DNA from: Azolla caroliniana
Taxonomy: Eukaryota > Polypodiophyta
DNA length: 64,000 nucleotides
Direction of reading: 5' to 3'
NCBI GenBank assembly: GCA_043228905.1
Contig: JBHGNT010000009.1
Coordinates: 18,786,001-18,850,000, forward strand
Below the pieces are notes generated by a model. That model searched no databases. It was given only the letters and a program-made list of their open reading frames with translations, and was not told the DNA's origin. Shown piece by piece: positions 23,801-36,560 of the stretch. Made by a program: the position numbers and the translations under genes. Position 1 is the stretch's first letter. Each line of letters opens with the position of its first letter.

Positions 23801-25721
23801 CCAGGCTGAGAGTGAACATCCTTTAGGTAGAGCTATTGTACAGTACATGAATGGGGAATCCTTCTCCAATGAGCAGATTGCTGCTGATGGATTAACTGTC
23901 AAGCACTCGGGCTGGATGAAAAAGGTCTCTTCTTTTAAAGCTATTGCTGGAAGAGGAGTGAGCAGTGTGGTGGATGGCAGAAATATCCTGGTATTGTTTG
24001 AATTTTTGCTTATCTTGAACAATATGTTATGAAGAAGATATGAACATGCCGAAAAAAATTCATCTGATTTCTGATTGTGTAGGTAGGAAATCGGAAATTG
24101 CTGTGTGAAGCTGGTGTAAATATTCCACTGGAGGCCGAAGAACATTTGCTGGAAGTTGAGAAGAAAGCGATATCGGCAGTCTTGATTGCTGTTGATGGTC
24201 GTTTGGAGGCAGTATTCGGGATAGAGGATCCACTGAAAGTGGAAGCATCAGTTGTCATTAGTAAATTGAAAAGAATGGGAATTACTAGTATCATGCTTAC
24301 AGGAGACAATTGGACAACTGCAAATGCGGTTGCAAGAGAGGTATGCTTCATATGTTTAGGTCATTTTTTTCGAGTCTTAAAAAGTGTGAAGCAATGAAGA
24401 GATTTACATATTGTATGATATGAATGTATCTTTGGTGTAAACTGGTCCAGTCTGTTCTAGTTGTGAGAGAGTTGCTTGTGATTTGGGAAGTCAAGCATTA
24501 CATGACTTCAATTTGACCTTCTATGTGCCTTGGCCTTGGATTGTACGAAGCTAGAACCCATTGCAGTTTTTTTAGCCACAATACTTGAGTAATTTGAAAA
24601 CCTATTTCCGGTGTACTCGTTTCAATGTATTCTCATTGAAAGGTTCATATCGGTGTTTGATTTTATGTTGAGAAGGGCAAAACATGCAATACTTTCTTTA
24701 TTGTTTTCTTCACTATCTATTCCTTAATTAGGTTATGCTTGCATGCAAATGTCAGTGAATATTATATTTAACAATTGTGTGTTGGTTTAAAGCTAGATAG
24801 AGCTAGAAGGTTGAAAATTGCTTGTGTATCCACACATCTTATCAAGGATACATGAAAAGGTTTACATGTGGATACATGTGAAATCTTCTACAGAAAAATA
24901 TACCATGATACCCTAACTTGCTGAATATTTACCATGCTCCAAAATTTTTAAAATCTACCAAAAATACCCTTATCTAGCAATATATTTTATACAGTACAGG
25001 GCTATTTTGGTGTTTTTGAAAACCTTAGGGCTGTTCTCATAAAAATATCAAGTTTAGAGGCATTTCAGTTCTTTTTTTCCAAAATTTGAAGTCTTGACAA
25101 GTACAATGTTAATTGCTATGCCAATGATCATCATGGATGTTGTTTTAGGCGGGAATCGATTAAGTGATTGCTGAAGTAAATTTGAAGTCTTGACAAGTAT
25201 GATGTTAATTAATTTGCCAATGATCATCATGGATTCCGTTTTAGGTCGGAATCGATAAAGTGATTGCCGAAGTTTTGCCTGGTGAGAAAGCTGACCAAGT
25301 TCGCATGTTACAAAAGGACGGCTCAGTAATTGCAATGGTGGGTGATGGCATTAATGACTCTCCCGCACTTGCCGTGGCAGATGTTGGCATGGCATTGGGT
25401 GCAGGCACCGACATTGCCATCGAAACAGCCAATTTTGTTCTAATGAAAAGTAGTCTCGAAGGTGTGGTCACTGCGATCGACTTGTCTCGGAAGACATTTT
25501 CTCGCATTCAACTCAACTATGTATTTGCTATTGGTTATAATGTTCTCGCCCTCCCAGTGGCCGCTGGAGCTTTGTATCCGATGTTAGGTCTACGATTGCC
25601 ACCTTGGGCTGCTGGTGCTGCAATGGCTTTGTCTTCTGTTACTGTAGTATGCTCCTCATTGCTGTTGAATAGGTACAAGAGGCCTCAACTCTCTGAAGTG
25701 GTTGAAATCTATGCCCAATAA
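17887..25721 (+). CDS. Copper-transporting P1B-type ATPase, RAN1/HMA7-like
   Basis: Nine exons join in phase with GT-AG borders: 17887-18297, 20026-20649, 20732-21161, 22128-22453, 22997-23055, 23153-23495, 23805-23990, 24083-24340, 25245-25721. This gives 1037 residues, close to Arabidopsis RAN1 (about 1000). Two heavy-metal domains carry GMTCAAC (Cys 98, 101) and GLSCAAC (Cys 182, 185), with a third degenerate domain lacking the Cys pair. Then come the transmembrane segments, TGE (536-538), the CPC ion-binding motif (653-655), DKTGT with phosphorylated Asp 697, the SEHPLG box (His 736) and GDGIND (912-917). The family pumps Cu(I) into the secretory pathway; RAN1 supplies copper to ethylene receptors. 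AACSNSVE and AACVTSVES favour RAN1/HMA7 over HMA5. All catalytic motifs are present. MBD2 has Leu-Ser where most have Met-Thr. Confidence 0.95.
18280..19430 (+). repeat. Degenerate tandem repeat of the exon 1 donor-site region inside intron 1
   Basis: Intron 1 of the copper ATPase (18298-20025) is filled with about ten decayed copies of a 60-240 bp unit. The unit includes the end of exon 1 and the 5' splice site: atgatTCAATG, then AGAGTAAAG, then GTAAGCAATC, then CCCAAACATTG, then a T-rich run. Copies lie near 18380, 18445, 18525, 18605, 18655, 18775, 18890, 19025, 19265 and 19390. Those near 18525, 18605, 18890, 19025 and 19390 keep an AAGGT core; the others have lost the GT. Confidence 0.75.
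19857..19936. repeat. TA/CA-rich microsatellite in intron 1
   Basis: Imperfect atacatacata, tgtgtgtg and tatata runs within intron 1 of the copper ATPase. Confidence 0.8.
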
Positions 25722-26227
25722 AGAAATTCATTTCATGTTTCTCATTGTAAAATTATACATACCCTCTAGTGGGAGAAAGCTCACATGCTTCTTTGACAAA
25801 ACAATTGTATATTTTCCCCTGAGGGGAGATTTCCACACATATCAATCTATACATTTAGAAAAAGTAGCACAAAGTTCCTTGGGTGCACGCTCTCGCCTCA
25901 TGGAGGCGGGTTTTGTTGCCCGAATGTGGAGGAAATTTCCCATTTGTAAAGATGCCAAGGAGGTATCTAGTTTTTCAATAAACATGAGTCGAAACATCCA
26001 ATCCATGATGTGATGTGTTTTTATCTTGTATGAGAGATTGAAGGTGGGATATTCCCTCTTTCATGATGGTGAATAAAATGTTGTTCCGCTAATTACGGAA
26101 GATGTTCTTTGTAGTTCATGATCACATTGCCTCATTGTAGTTTATGATAATCTTACGACAGTAAAGTTTAAAGTTAAATTCGTTAATATACACCCATCAT
26201 TTGTATCGTTGTCATTGTGTTTTTGCA

Positions 26228-26251
26228 CATATGCACACACACACACACACA

Positions 26252-26288
<37 letters not shown>
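26228..26288. repeat. (CA)n(CT)n microsatellite
   Basis: About 12 CA units followed by about 18 CT units. Confidence 0.95.
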
Positions 26289-26292
<4 letters not shown>

Positions 26293-26365
26293 CATTCAAG
26301 TTTGCTTTTTCCACCCATTGTCAATGGAGTCGAGTTCCTACACATTCATCTTAAAGTTGGAATAT

Positions 26366-26508
26366 GAACTCTTGATTGCAATACTCATTAGTAAAATTCT
26401 TTGACATTGAGAGTTGCTCCTAAATTGCACATACAATATATATAAATATCTTTCACTTTTGGTTCCATAGGCTATATTTGATCTTTGAAGATGATTATAA
26501 AGTCTCTC
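26366..26508. repeat. Dispersed repeat, copy 2
   Basis: Partner of 10838-10980, in the same orientation and with a (CT)n microsatellite nearby. Shares TTGAGAGTTGCT, the ATAGGC/TCATATTTGA-type block and ATAAAGTCT. Confidence 0.6.
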
Positions 26509-27769
26509 TGATTGGGAAATGAGATTGATGTTATTCAATGTAGTGGTGATCCAAACATTGCTTTATGAGGTGGCACTATCATGCTTAATGCATGGAATGA
26601 AGAGAAAATCCAAAATTTCTTCTTATGTAGACAATTGTGTGTAAAACCCTCAACATCCTATCTTGTTGTGCCATTAGAAATATGTCCTCGGTCTGTAGCA
26701 CTAACCACAAAAAGAGTATACTAATATATCGCAAAAGTCAAGATATGCCCAATTACATATGGCCAAAGCTAATAAGGATGCGAGGTATGACAATCTATTA
26801 AGAGCAAAATCCTCTCATCTAGATAGGTGCTTGACATTATGAAGTGGTTTAAAAGATGCTTGACATGATTGAGCATCTCTGTCAAGACAAGAGAACTTAC
26901 TCGATAGTTCATATGAGAAAGGTTGAATCTTGCTTTAAACGGTTTTTGGCGTTAGGATGGACTGAAGTGATGCAATTAACACTCAAATCTCTTTTGTAGA
27001 CCCTAATGATGTTTATGATTAATTCTCGATTGCCTTTCCATATTATTCTTTCGTAGTCATTAGTTAGTTACATACAATGCCCTTATGCTTATGCAAATGT
27101 GAATGTAGTCCAATGGTTGGTGGTAGCATGTAGGCAATGCATCAAGAGAGATACTAACCTAAAGAAACATGATGTAAAATAAACAATTGTTATCAATGAC
27201 AATTCTATATTATTCTTTTGTTCTTTATACCTAGGGAATGCCTGGTCAAACTACGAGTGTTGAAACACTTGATGCAAAACTATAAATTTTCTACAGGCAT
27301 TGTGGACAATTCTTTCATTGTTTACATCTTCGAGACAACTCAATCGCAAGTTTAGCGAGTAAACATATTTTTAGTGTTATATAGACGCGAGCTCGGGCAT
27401 AAAGGAACATTGACAAATGTGTCAGCTTCCTTTGCAATTGTGGAGTGGTTGTGAGTAATGTGCGAGAGAATACTGACATATGCCCAACACCGATGTGAAT
27501 TCAACAAGGTAGGGAATCGATGACATATGGGTAGGAATATTTTATAGGCGGACTTTTGACAAGATGGAGTGGTTTTAATCTTACATCGAAGTATTTATCT
27601 AAGCTAATACGTAGAACTTAATCTTGATCAAAATAGTAGGGAATTACTTATTTGCACATGTTTCATACACAACTTTAGGGCGTTTCTTAGTGCTAATGTA
27701 GTATCTTTTCTTGGAGAATTCTGAAAAAAGAAATGGCAGGGGATTGATGACAAGCAAGGCAGAATTGAG

Positions 27770-28262
27770 CGTGGGGCGGCGGGCATCGGGGTGTGCGGAC
27801 CATTCGGAAGGGAGAGACCCAAACCCTGGATGGTCTTGATGTCTGTTGCCATTCGGGAGGGAGGGATCGATGATTGATGTCTGGATATTCAGAAGGGGGA
27901 GAGACCCGATGATGGACACCTCGATATCTATGTCTGCTGGCATTCGAAAGGGCGAGAGGGCCTGACGATGGACGACATGTTGGATGGACGTTTGGAAGGG
28001 AGAGATGCGATGGGCACCTGGATGTCCAGGCCCAGTGATGGACGCCTGGATGGATGTCCTGACCTTCTGGAAGGTAGAGACCCGATGATGGAAAACCGCG
28101 ACGTCTGGTGTCCACAGGTCCAGAACAGACCAACCCAGACCACAACAGACCAGCCCATACCAGAAGAGACCAGACCAGATAGACCAGACTAGAATAGACC
28201 AGACAAGAACAGACCAGACCAGACCAGACCAGACCAGAACAGAACAGACGAGACGAGAACAG
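27770..28262. repeat. Minisatellite-like segment: GATGGACG repeats, then AGACC/AGAAC repeats
   Basis: From 27770 to 28110 a loosely repeated unit of 50-70 bp occurs (ggaagg-gagagacccgatgatgga, then cctggatgtc). From 28120 to 28262 the sequence is runs of agacc and agaac. GC content is clearly above the surroundings. A long minus-strand open frame (27693-28664) crosses it but only reads the repeats. Confidence 0.75.
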
Positions 28263-28505
28263 ACAGAGAGTTCCTTCCCGTCCTTGGCGATGCTTTAGGG
28301 TTTCGGTTCCCTGTACAGGGAAGGTGGGGGAGGGGGGTTGCGTGCAGCCATGTCTTGGTAGAAGCAGACAGGCGGAGACTAGCATGACTGCAGGAGACCC
28401 GAAGATGGACGACAGAATCTTAGTCGCGCTGGAAAACCAATGGTGGGAACAGTTTTTTCCCTTTCTACCTAAGATCAGCATAACATGAAAAACAGAAACG
28501 AAAAC

Positions 28506-28568
28506 GAAGAAGAAGAAGAAGAAGAAGAAGAAGAAGAAGAAGAAGAAGAAGAAGAAGAAGAAGAAGAA
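28506..28568. repeat. (GAA)n trinucleotide repeat
   Basis: About 20 GAA units, roughly 70 bases upstream of the first coding exon of the SAS-4-like gene. It may lie in the 5' leader or a leader intron. Confidence 0.95.
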
Positions 28569-28639
28569 ATAACCACGAGTGCTGGTTTCCCTCTTAGAAG
28601 CCTTAAAGGTCTTTGTCTCACTCATCTCTCTGCAGAAAT

Positions 28640-28890
28640 ATGGTGAATGATTGTTCGATAGCAACAGGTAGTGGACCTCCGGTTTTTTGGTGTATTATGT
28701 TCTATTTTAATGGACAGAAGAAAGGAAACTATAACAGTAAACATGCCTAGGGTGGTTGATGATATGTGAGACGTACGTCTGTTTTAAGTAAAATGAAGCT
28801 TTTAGTGGCACTCCATTGTGAGGATATGTTTCAAATCTATGTATATACATACATACATACGTACATACATACATGATACATATATATATG

Positions 28891-28922
<32 letters not shown>

Positions 28923-31900
28923 TGTATGTATGTATGTATGTATGTACATATACATATAGATAGATATATACACACAAATATACACACACATATATGTATA
29001 TATGTGTGTGTATGTATATCTGGATAAAGATATAATTAGCCTATATTATTCTATAATATCTTATGAATCTGCAGACAATCTTCAAGCCGATGCAAATTAT
29101 TGGGGGCCTCAATTTGATATACTAGAGAATGGTTCAACTTCAACATTGGAGGGTAGTAGTAGCTATGATTTAGAAGAAGATTCATCAATAGAATTTAAGG
29201 ATGTTTCAGACCGAGAGATGAGGATGATGATGATGATGCTAGAGAAGCATGAAAATAATGACATGGAAGCAATGGATCTTAATCTAATAAGGTGGAAAAG
29301 GTTTCTTTAATGCTGCAATATCTGGGAAAAACTAGTGTGCTATATGTTTCCTAACCATAAAGAAACATATGCTTACCTCTCATAGGAACAGTGAAGAATC
29401 CGAAACATATTCTCAGAAATTTGATAAAGAAGAGGTGAATACTTGGTCCAGAAAGTTTCAGGGAATTCGCGGCAAAGAAAACGTTGCTTGGAAAGAAAAT
29501 CAAGATGGAGAAGAATCACAGCCCGATTCAGAGAGGGAAAGAGGCAGTAAACAGCTTGTTGGTGTGATTTTCTGCTCTCTCTCTATATTATATATACACA
29601 CGTATATATCTGTATATATATATGTCTGTGTGTGTCTATTGAAGGCTCATATGTAGGGAGAATTTGTTTTATAATAATTCATAGCAGATGTATTACTGAA
29701 ATTGAGAAATTAATCATTAAGGAAGTAAAAGTAGAGAGACAAATGGTAGAGATATAGTATTTGCATTAAGATATTTCAAATGGTTGAGGTTGCTTTTATA
29801 TAGGCTATAATGTGAAAGCTTATTGGCCCTCATTTGGACTTGTCCATACTTGGATGCTAGAAAATATAGGAAAGATAATACTAAATATAGTGAAAAGAAT
29901 ATTTGGAACCATGGGATTGCAGCTCCTCCCTTTGCTTTTTATATTTTGTAATAATGTGTGGAATATGAAAAGTTATCCGATTGGTGGAAATGGCGAGTCA
30001 TAGTGGTCTAGAAGAATTCATTGTCTCTTAAGAAACAACTATTCCTTTGGCAATTTCTACTCGAATCTTGCCTGTTAGTTTATGGTTACTATCAAGGAAA
30101 ACTGATTTGGCCACTTGTAAGTGGGCTGGAAAATAAGATGAAACCCATCTTTATCTTTGCTATATTTGTCCCCATACAATACCTTTCGTGTAAAAGGTTA
30201 TGCACTGTCGACAGCTACAGTTCCCTGCACTATCAATTTTAAAAGTTCTTTTATCTTTTTGGTGTTTAATGATGCACTGGGCTCTGTTGACACTATGGAC
30301 TATTCGTAATCAGCAGAAAAGTGCCTATTTTGTAATGTTTCAAATTTGAAATGCTGTTAATATTCTTCATGGCTTTTTACCCGACTTTGAGGTGTCCCAC
30401 TAGTACTGTAATGCAATGATAATCACGAAAAAGGAGTATGTGCACTCTGTGTGCATTTTCTGGCACTGATTGTACATAAGCTTGTTTTTAAATAAGCATC
30501 ATGATTCATTATACAGAGCACATATCAGCTTCCTACCTGTAGTCTTACAGTAATCAATGTGATATGTAGGGGACTACAGGAATTTTCTCCTACCAGGTCA
30601 GAAGCTTTATGAGCTCACAGTTGATGGAAAGAAAGCAGTTGCATACAGTAGAAAAGACATGTTGTGGAGAAGCTCTGAAGATCATAAGAGGGATTTGAGA
30701 ACATTCTCCCCACTCGAGAAAGATTACCTGTGTAGAAATTCTGATATGTTAGCGGCATTTGAAATTGACGGTGGGTACTTTCACATGTTTGTGTGTATAT
30801 GCTCCAATTGTGTATTGTTATCCTTTTCTTGTGGAACAGCATTGAGCCTTCGATTTAATTCTTTGATACAAGAAGACTGTAGTGTTGATCTCCTGACTGG
30901 TAAGATTAGCCTTTAGTGACTGCATAATTCTGAATTTCTGAGTTAAATGTTGGCATTTGGCAGAACATTGCAGCCCAAACAAAAAAGTCCAGGAAGCAAT
31001 CAACAGACATGAAAGAAAAACGTTATATGATCAATTTGAAGATCCTATGCATGAATCAATGATTAGGCAAAACCAAACGTCTAAATATGCAAATCCGATA
31101 AACAACTTGTGTCACTTAAATACTCTGGAAGCGGCAAGTTCTAAAAATATTAAAATGACGAACGAGTTTGATGATACGAACTCCTGGATAACCAACAATT
31201 CAGAGGTGTCAATTAGTTTCAACTGTTGGTTATGACATCGATTATCTATATTACAATATTTGTATTGCATTAAAAAGTTACTATTCGTTTTCCTGAAAGG
31301 TGTAACTTCAATATTGGTAGCTTGAATATGAATGGAAGATTAAGTTGTGGAATTATGGTTTCTAGGCATATTGGCAACTTGCAGTTTGTACTTTCTCACT
31401 GCGAAGGCTCGTCTAATTGACTGAACAAAGGAGTTTAGAGATTATTTTTCTTACATGAAAAAGACTGAATAAGAGAGACAGAAGAAATAATTTTCCTTGT
31501 GATTTTCATACTTATGATGATGAGATTGAGCTGTAAGATTGTATGATTCCAGGTCTGAAATGTAGCTATTTCATAAGCAAAGGATAACATTCCTCGTTTC
31601 TTTTTGTGGCAAAGTGACCTTTGATTCTTGCTTAAAAGCAAGCAATACATGTTTTACTTTTTGTTTGTAATAATACACTTGGGGCAGCAATTTGTTTATG
31701 TACATTTATCCTTGCAAATGGTCATGACTTGACTTTGACCTGTTGTAGCATTCCCAAACCAAAGAAAATTAATGCTTTTAACATAATAAAGGTTATGGAC
31801 ACATAGTAGGCAGATTTTGTTGTTTGGTTGCCTATTTTGTTTCTCACCATGAATTTTACACTGAGGACAAATTTCTTATCTTATTAAATCTATGCTTTTT

Positions 31901-34900
31901 GTGTAGTTATTGGATCCTGAACCAGAATATGGTGCAACATTGAAGAACCTTGGCAATCTTAATGCTGAGGATGACATGCCAGAAAAAGATTATTGTGGAG
32001 ATGGAAAGAATAATCCTATACATCCCAGCAACATGACATCATCATCATTTTTATATGCAAATGATAAAAGGACACATGTAAATCCTGATGTTTCATGCCA
32101 TAGAGTCGATAAAAATGAATTGACAGGGAACAAGGAAAAATTCATTGTGATGGGGAATGGAACAAAAGAAGCTCATTTGACAGAAGTTATGAAAGTTTTC
32201 AAGGAAGAATTTCATCAGCTGAAAATAGAAAACAAACGGCTAGAAAAGCTTCTCAAGGTATATGTTTCAGTTCTTCAGTGCATTTCTTAAAGAATATTAT
32301 TTTGACTCAATATTATAGTAATATTGCCTTGATCAGCTATTAGCTAGCACAGAAAGACACATATCTTGTAAAAAAGTTATAGAAAATCAGTGTATCAGTT
32401 CTTTAACTTATTATTAGTCAAGTCAATGTGGATATTGACTCATTAGCCTGCATTGATTTGAGTATTCACATAAATAAGCACCATGCCTAGTCAACATGGA
32501 AACTGATCCTGGCAAAAGAGGCTATTGAAGGGATACTTTGTACGCAGATGCCAAATAATTGTAGGTTTCAAGGGGAATCCATGATATCCTACCACTGCGA
32601 GAAGAGGGAAGTAGGTGTCCATAATTCTATATCTGATTGAACCGAACATGGATCCTAAAGAACCAGAGGTACTGCAGCTGAAAACTTGGAAAAAGGTTGT
32701 GAGGAACAGTGGGCAGGTGCAGGAGACAAACCATCAGCAAGCCCTAGAGTGGGTAAAGATTTCGCACTAGAGGAACATCAAAATCAACCAGCAACGGTGT
32801 AGGTGAAATCTGGCTAAAGAATAAAGGAATGGAGGGTTTCTACAAAAGAATATGGAGTATAGGACCATTTAATGGTCTTCCCAAAATTCATGCTGTGCTT
32901 TCACCAGCAAATGGTGGAGAATTTAACTAAAGCAATCAAAGGTAACACAAAGGCTAATCTTGGGAGAAGGGAAGAAGCCAAAAAATATTCGAAGTACCAA
33001 TGGTTATGGCCAATCTTCACAATCAAGAGCTTGCCGTAGTCCTGATGGATGGCAGATCCGTAGTAAATGTGATAAGTGAGTGGATGTGCAGAGTATTCAG
33101 TCCTCACAAAATGAGAATTATCCCCATTTGGGTCCAAATGGTAGATCAAAGAGCAGTCCTGGCACCAGGTGTAATCTGTAAATTCATCAGTCATGATACG
33201 TGTTTGATATATCAACAGTGGTACTGAAATTGGAAATGGTGGAGACATATCCAATGTTGGCGGGAAGCTGAGAGAATTGACGATGAGTCTGGGGAAAATT
33301 AAGATTCTAGTTTTCCACATATATAGGTCTATACTTCAACAAAGCATTTCCATCATAGCAGGAGAACAGATTTTCAATAGAAAACGCAAAACCTCTAGAA
33401 ATTTAGTTGAGCTGGATGTTGGGATGCACAAACCCATCAATGCCTCTTGAAGCATGGCGTGGGCATGGCTCAGGCAGTGTTTGATCTCCTTCATGAAGTG
33501 ATAGAAATGTGATTTGCGAGACCTGGATTAACCTACAAAACCAATTGCCACCTCAGATATTGTACTAGCATTTCCTTAACATCTCAGCCCAGGCTGTCAA
33601 AGTGACCTCACTACTGGACATTTACATGGAAATTTGCCCATAGATTAGTAAATGGTTTTCACTGCTGAGTTGTGGATGCTCTTTTGGGTGGAGATTTCTC
33701 ATTTAGACAATAGGAAGTATCAGATAAGATGAAAAGAGATACTGTGAGGCCTTCCCTTTCTTGTAAAGTATGGATTTTCATATTCAAAGGTCATATACAC
33801 CACTTGATTGGGTTTATGCACTTTCTCCATGTTTTGACTTTGGTTCCACCTATATGTCACCTTGTATTTGTGGTCTTGTTTGTTTCGGTAATATTTTTTA
33901 GTAGCAGTACTATTTTGCTCTACATGAAGAGATAAATTGAACTTATTCTCGAAAATTTCCTAATCCATATTGACTATACGATTTCTTATATGATCATGTG
34001 ATATGTGAACTTGTGGTAATAGAGACCAACAGCTATTGTATGTATGCTGAAGGATGTAGCACAAAATTATTTATGTTATCTTAATCTTTGACAGAAAAAA
34101 ATACTAGACTTCTCAAAAGAACGAGCTTTGTGGGAGCAGAAAGATTTGTCTAATTTGAGCATGTTTAATACATACAAAGAGGAGGTAAAAATCTACAACA
34201 TAAAATTTGTAACACCCAAGTTATGAAATGTATTGGAGCTGTAGGGAGCTCATGTAGCACATGGTATGCATTCTTAGCTCATAAATGTTAGGGTATTGTT
34301 AGCAATGAAGTCTTTGTAAGAATATGGAAAGGACACATTTATTATCAAGAGAATATAGACAGAAGTTTCAATTTCCACATTGCGCATTTTAAATGTATTC
34401 TTTTGCTACTACCAGCACAACTTGATGGAACAGTATATCTCTGCAATGAGATTTATGATTTAAAACATTATTACTTGTTTCAAACAATTGGTTTACATCC
34501 TTCAAATTTTGTGATTTAAGACTTACCGCTTGCGGAAAGAGAGGTTAAAATTAGAGAAACAAACAAAGTTGATAGCTCAATTTCCCACCAAAATAGAACG
34601 AAATGAAATGGAGGAGCTCCGGAAGAAGATTACAAGTATCAGTTCACTTCATGCTAAGAAGGAGTCATTACAAAATATGACTGTAAGAATGCTTAGTATG
34701 TTTGGAACTAGATGATGTTTTTTGGAATCTCTTTCATGATTATATCTTTCCGACATGAATGTACGAAACAAGTTGATAACAGGACACATTTATTTCATGA
34801 AAGTAATCTCTCTGTAATTTCAAATTGTAAGTTGATATATGATCAACAGGACATTTATTTTGGAAAACATCAAATGTAATAAATTTACTGCTTTTTCTAC

Positions 34901-35291
34901 AATCCTCGCCCACTTTCAGTTCACTGTGTAAGTTTTTGCTTAACAGATCAATAGGCTTCGAAGAATAATAACTGATCAGACAGATCAAATCCAGTCATTG
35001 CAAGATGAGGTTTGTAAATTTATAAAATGTAAAACAGCAATTCTGAAGTAACGGACGAAATGATGTCCTTTTGTAACCAGTTTCGTTGTATTTCTTTTGT
35101 GACCGACTTAACTTTGTTATTTATTAACTGATTTAATTAACTGATTTAATAACTCATTGCCGAATGTGCTACAATTTTAGGTCAAAAGGTATGAAAGGGT
35201 ATTGCAAGCAGAGTGGGCGACAGATAGCAGAAAAATGATCAAATTTGGAACGAGCCATGATCAAGATAACAGATTTGCAAATGAACATAAA
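28640..35291 (+). CDS. SAS-4/CPAP (CENPJ)-like coiled-coil protein, multi-exon, 3' end not found
   Basis: Ten exons join in one open frame with GT-AG borders: 28640-28667 (ATG; exon from 28636), 29075-29300, 29386-29561, 30570-30770, 30964-31205, 31907-32257, 34095-34184, 34521-34682, 34947-35009, 35181-35291. They give 550 codons without a stop. Residues 1-375 are acidic, low-complexity and unrecognised. Residues ~385-535 form a charged coiled coil: [64 protein letters not shown] and AEW. From memory, spacing and key residues (RKER..EK, FP.K.ERxE, RLR..I, E.K..ER....W) match the segment before the TCP10 domain of animal CPAP. CPAP/SAS-4 builds centriole microtubule walls. The TCP10 domain (G-box) was not found before 39250. 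A weak candidate next exon lies at about 37003-37062. Transposons fill the introns and downstream flank. Confidence 0.65.
28848..28956. repeat. (ATAC)n/(GTAT)n tetranucleotide repeat
   Basis: A catac run switches through atatat to a long tatg run, so the tract can fold back on itself. It lies in the first intron of the SAS-4-like gene. Confidence 0.95.
32640..33560 (+). pseudogene. Gypsy gag-protease fragment inside an intron
   Basis: The clearest part is 33000-33227: [18 protein letters not shown] followed by [15 protein letters not shown], which resembles a retroviral-type aspartic protease (D-G/T-G/R-S box, here DGRS, then an M-DQR segment). After a frameshift comes METYPMLAG, the usual YPMLLGRPWLR box downstream of plant Gypsy protease. 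It is broken and lies in the intron between 32257 and 34095 of the SAS-4-like gene. The left border is approximate. Confidence 0.55.
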
Positions 35292-35299
35292 GTATCCTT

Positions 35300-36280
35300 C
35301 TTTACATGACGTCCAATTCCTTACTCGATGATTATCACTAGTTATTTAACTAAGCACAGATATATACATAAGGATTAGAACCAATATCATTACCCTACCA
35401 TGCAAAGCAAATGAGTATGCTGCCGAAACAATGGGGGCGTTGAACATTGCTAAATGTGGATTGTCCATTAGATACAAATCCTCATAACCATCTTCTACAG
35501 ATATTGTACAGCAATATGCAGCACAAAACTTTGGTATCCTCAAAGGAACACAAAGTCTGTTAAAGCATCAATTTTGGTGGGATCATCATGCTCAGAAGCT
35601 AGGCAAACATTTTACAACACTTCCAATAAGCAAGAGACTAGAAAGCTATTCAAGAAATTCATGAAGTAGAAAGAAGCTAACGGGAGGCCTTTCACTACCA
35701 ATAGAACATAATTGCAGAGCTTAAGCAAAGCCCGTCATAAATTATGGGGGTTATATGAAGGTCATTGGCACTTCTTGAGATTTTAAGGAAAGGTTTACCT
35801 GGCTATGCAGAGGAACTATATAATGTTCGATAATAATACTAGCTAATGGATGAAATAGATAGCAACATTATAAATAAATGTAGTCACGTTTGCGAAGATA
35901 AATACATCACTGATGAAAATGGCCAAATGGGAAGAAGTGACTTTCCATTGCGAAATCTGGATGGGTACCAGCCTATGAGGAGATTTTAAATCTCCAGCAT
36001 TTACAGTGAGGTTTCTTTGAGCAATTGATGGTTGAATCACATTGTTCCCATCTTTAATGCTGGAAATCCAATTTTTGTGCAAAAAATTACTGAACCATTA
36101 TGGCATGGACTCTTTATGGAAAAGCTATTTGGCAGTGTTAAGAAACAAAAAAGCTTTTGAGTTGAATCTCACTGGGCTCAAGCTAGAGGAAAAGTGGGTT
36201 CTGAAGATACACTCTACTATTATAGACCAACTAGTCACAATTGAGGGGATTGACAGGGCATTTGTTGGTTGTTTCTTGAA

Positions 36281-36315
<35 letters not shown>

Positions 36316-36560
36316 GAGTCTTTTGATAGCATACCATGTAGTAAGTGAGGAACAAGATTGGAAAGACTAAAGGTACTGAAAGAGTTGAAGGAAGTGGCAC
36401 TCTTTTTCTCAAAAAAGGTGCTAAATGAAAATTTCTTCCCCTATGGATAGTGCAAAACCTGCAACATTGGGGTGAAACAGGGGTGTCCCTGTTTCACCGT
36501 TAGCGATGGTAATTTTTGAGAGTTAGTTTACTGTGAAGGCCTATGATGCGTGTGATCAGT
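35300..36560 (+). pseudogene. RTE-like LINE reverse transcriptase fragment
   Basis: Across several frames the plus strand reads NHIVPIFNAGNPI, EPLWHGLFMEKLFGSV, VRNKIGKTKGTERV and CNIGVKQGCP. These follow the reverse transcriptase motif order of plant RTE-type LINEs (INHIVPIFKxGD, YRTIMVGHxxAKLYGSV, NIGVKQGCPLSP). A (CT)n run (36284-36312) interrupts it. The part 35300-35980 is assigned only by position. It starts just after the last recognised exon of the SAS-4-like gene. Confidence 0.65.

Larger units (their letters stand above)
25722..28630. other. Intergenic DNA between the copper ATPase and the SAS-4-like gene
   Basis: Contains the presumed 3' untranslated region of the ATPase, a (CA)n(CT)n microsatellite (26228-26288), the second copy of the dispersed repeat, a minisatellite-rich segment (27770-28262) and a (GAA)n run. 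The small frame at 25702-26013 has no known motif. No other gene recognised. Confidence 0.5.

Noticed and set aside
27693-28664. Long minus-strand frame of 323 codons
   Set aside because: It reads the minisatellite and a (GAA)n tract (a poly-Phe run on this strand); it has no domain and the repeat explains the openness.
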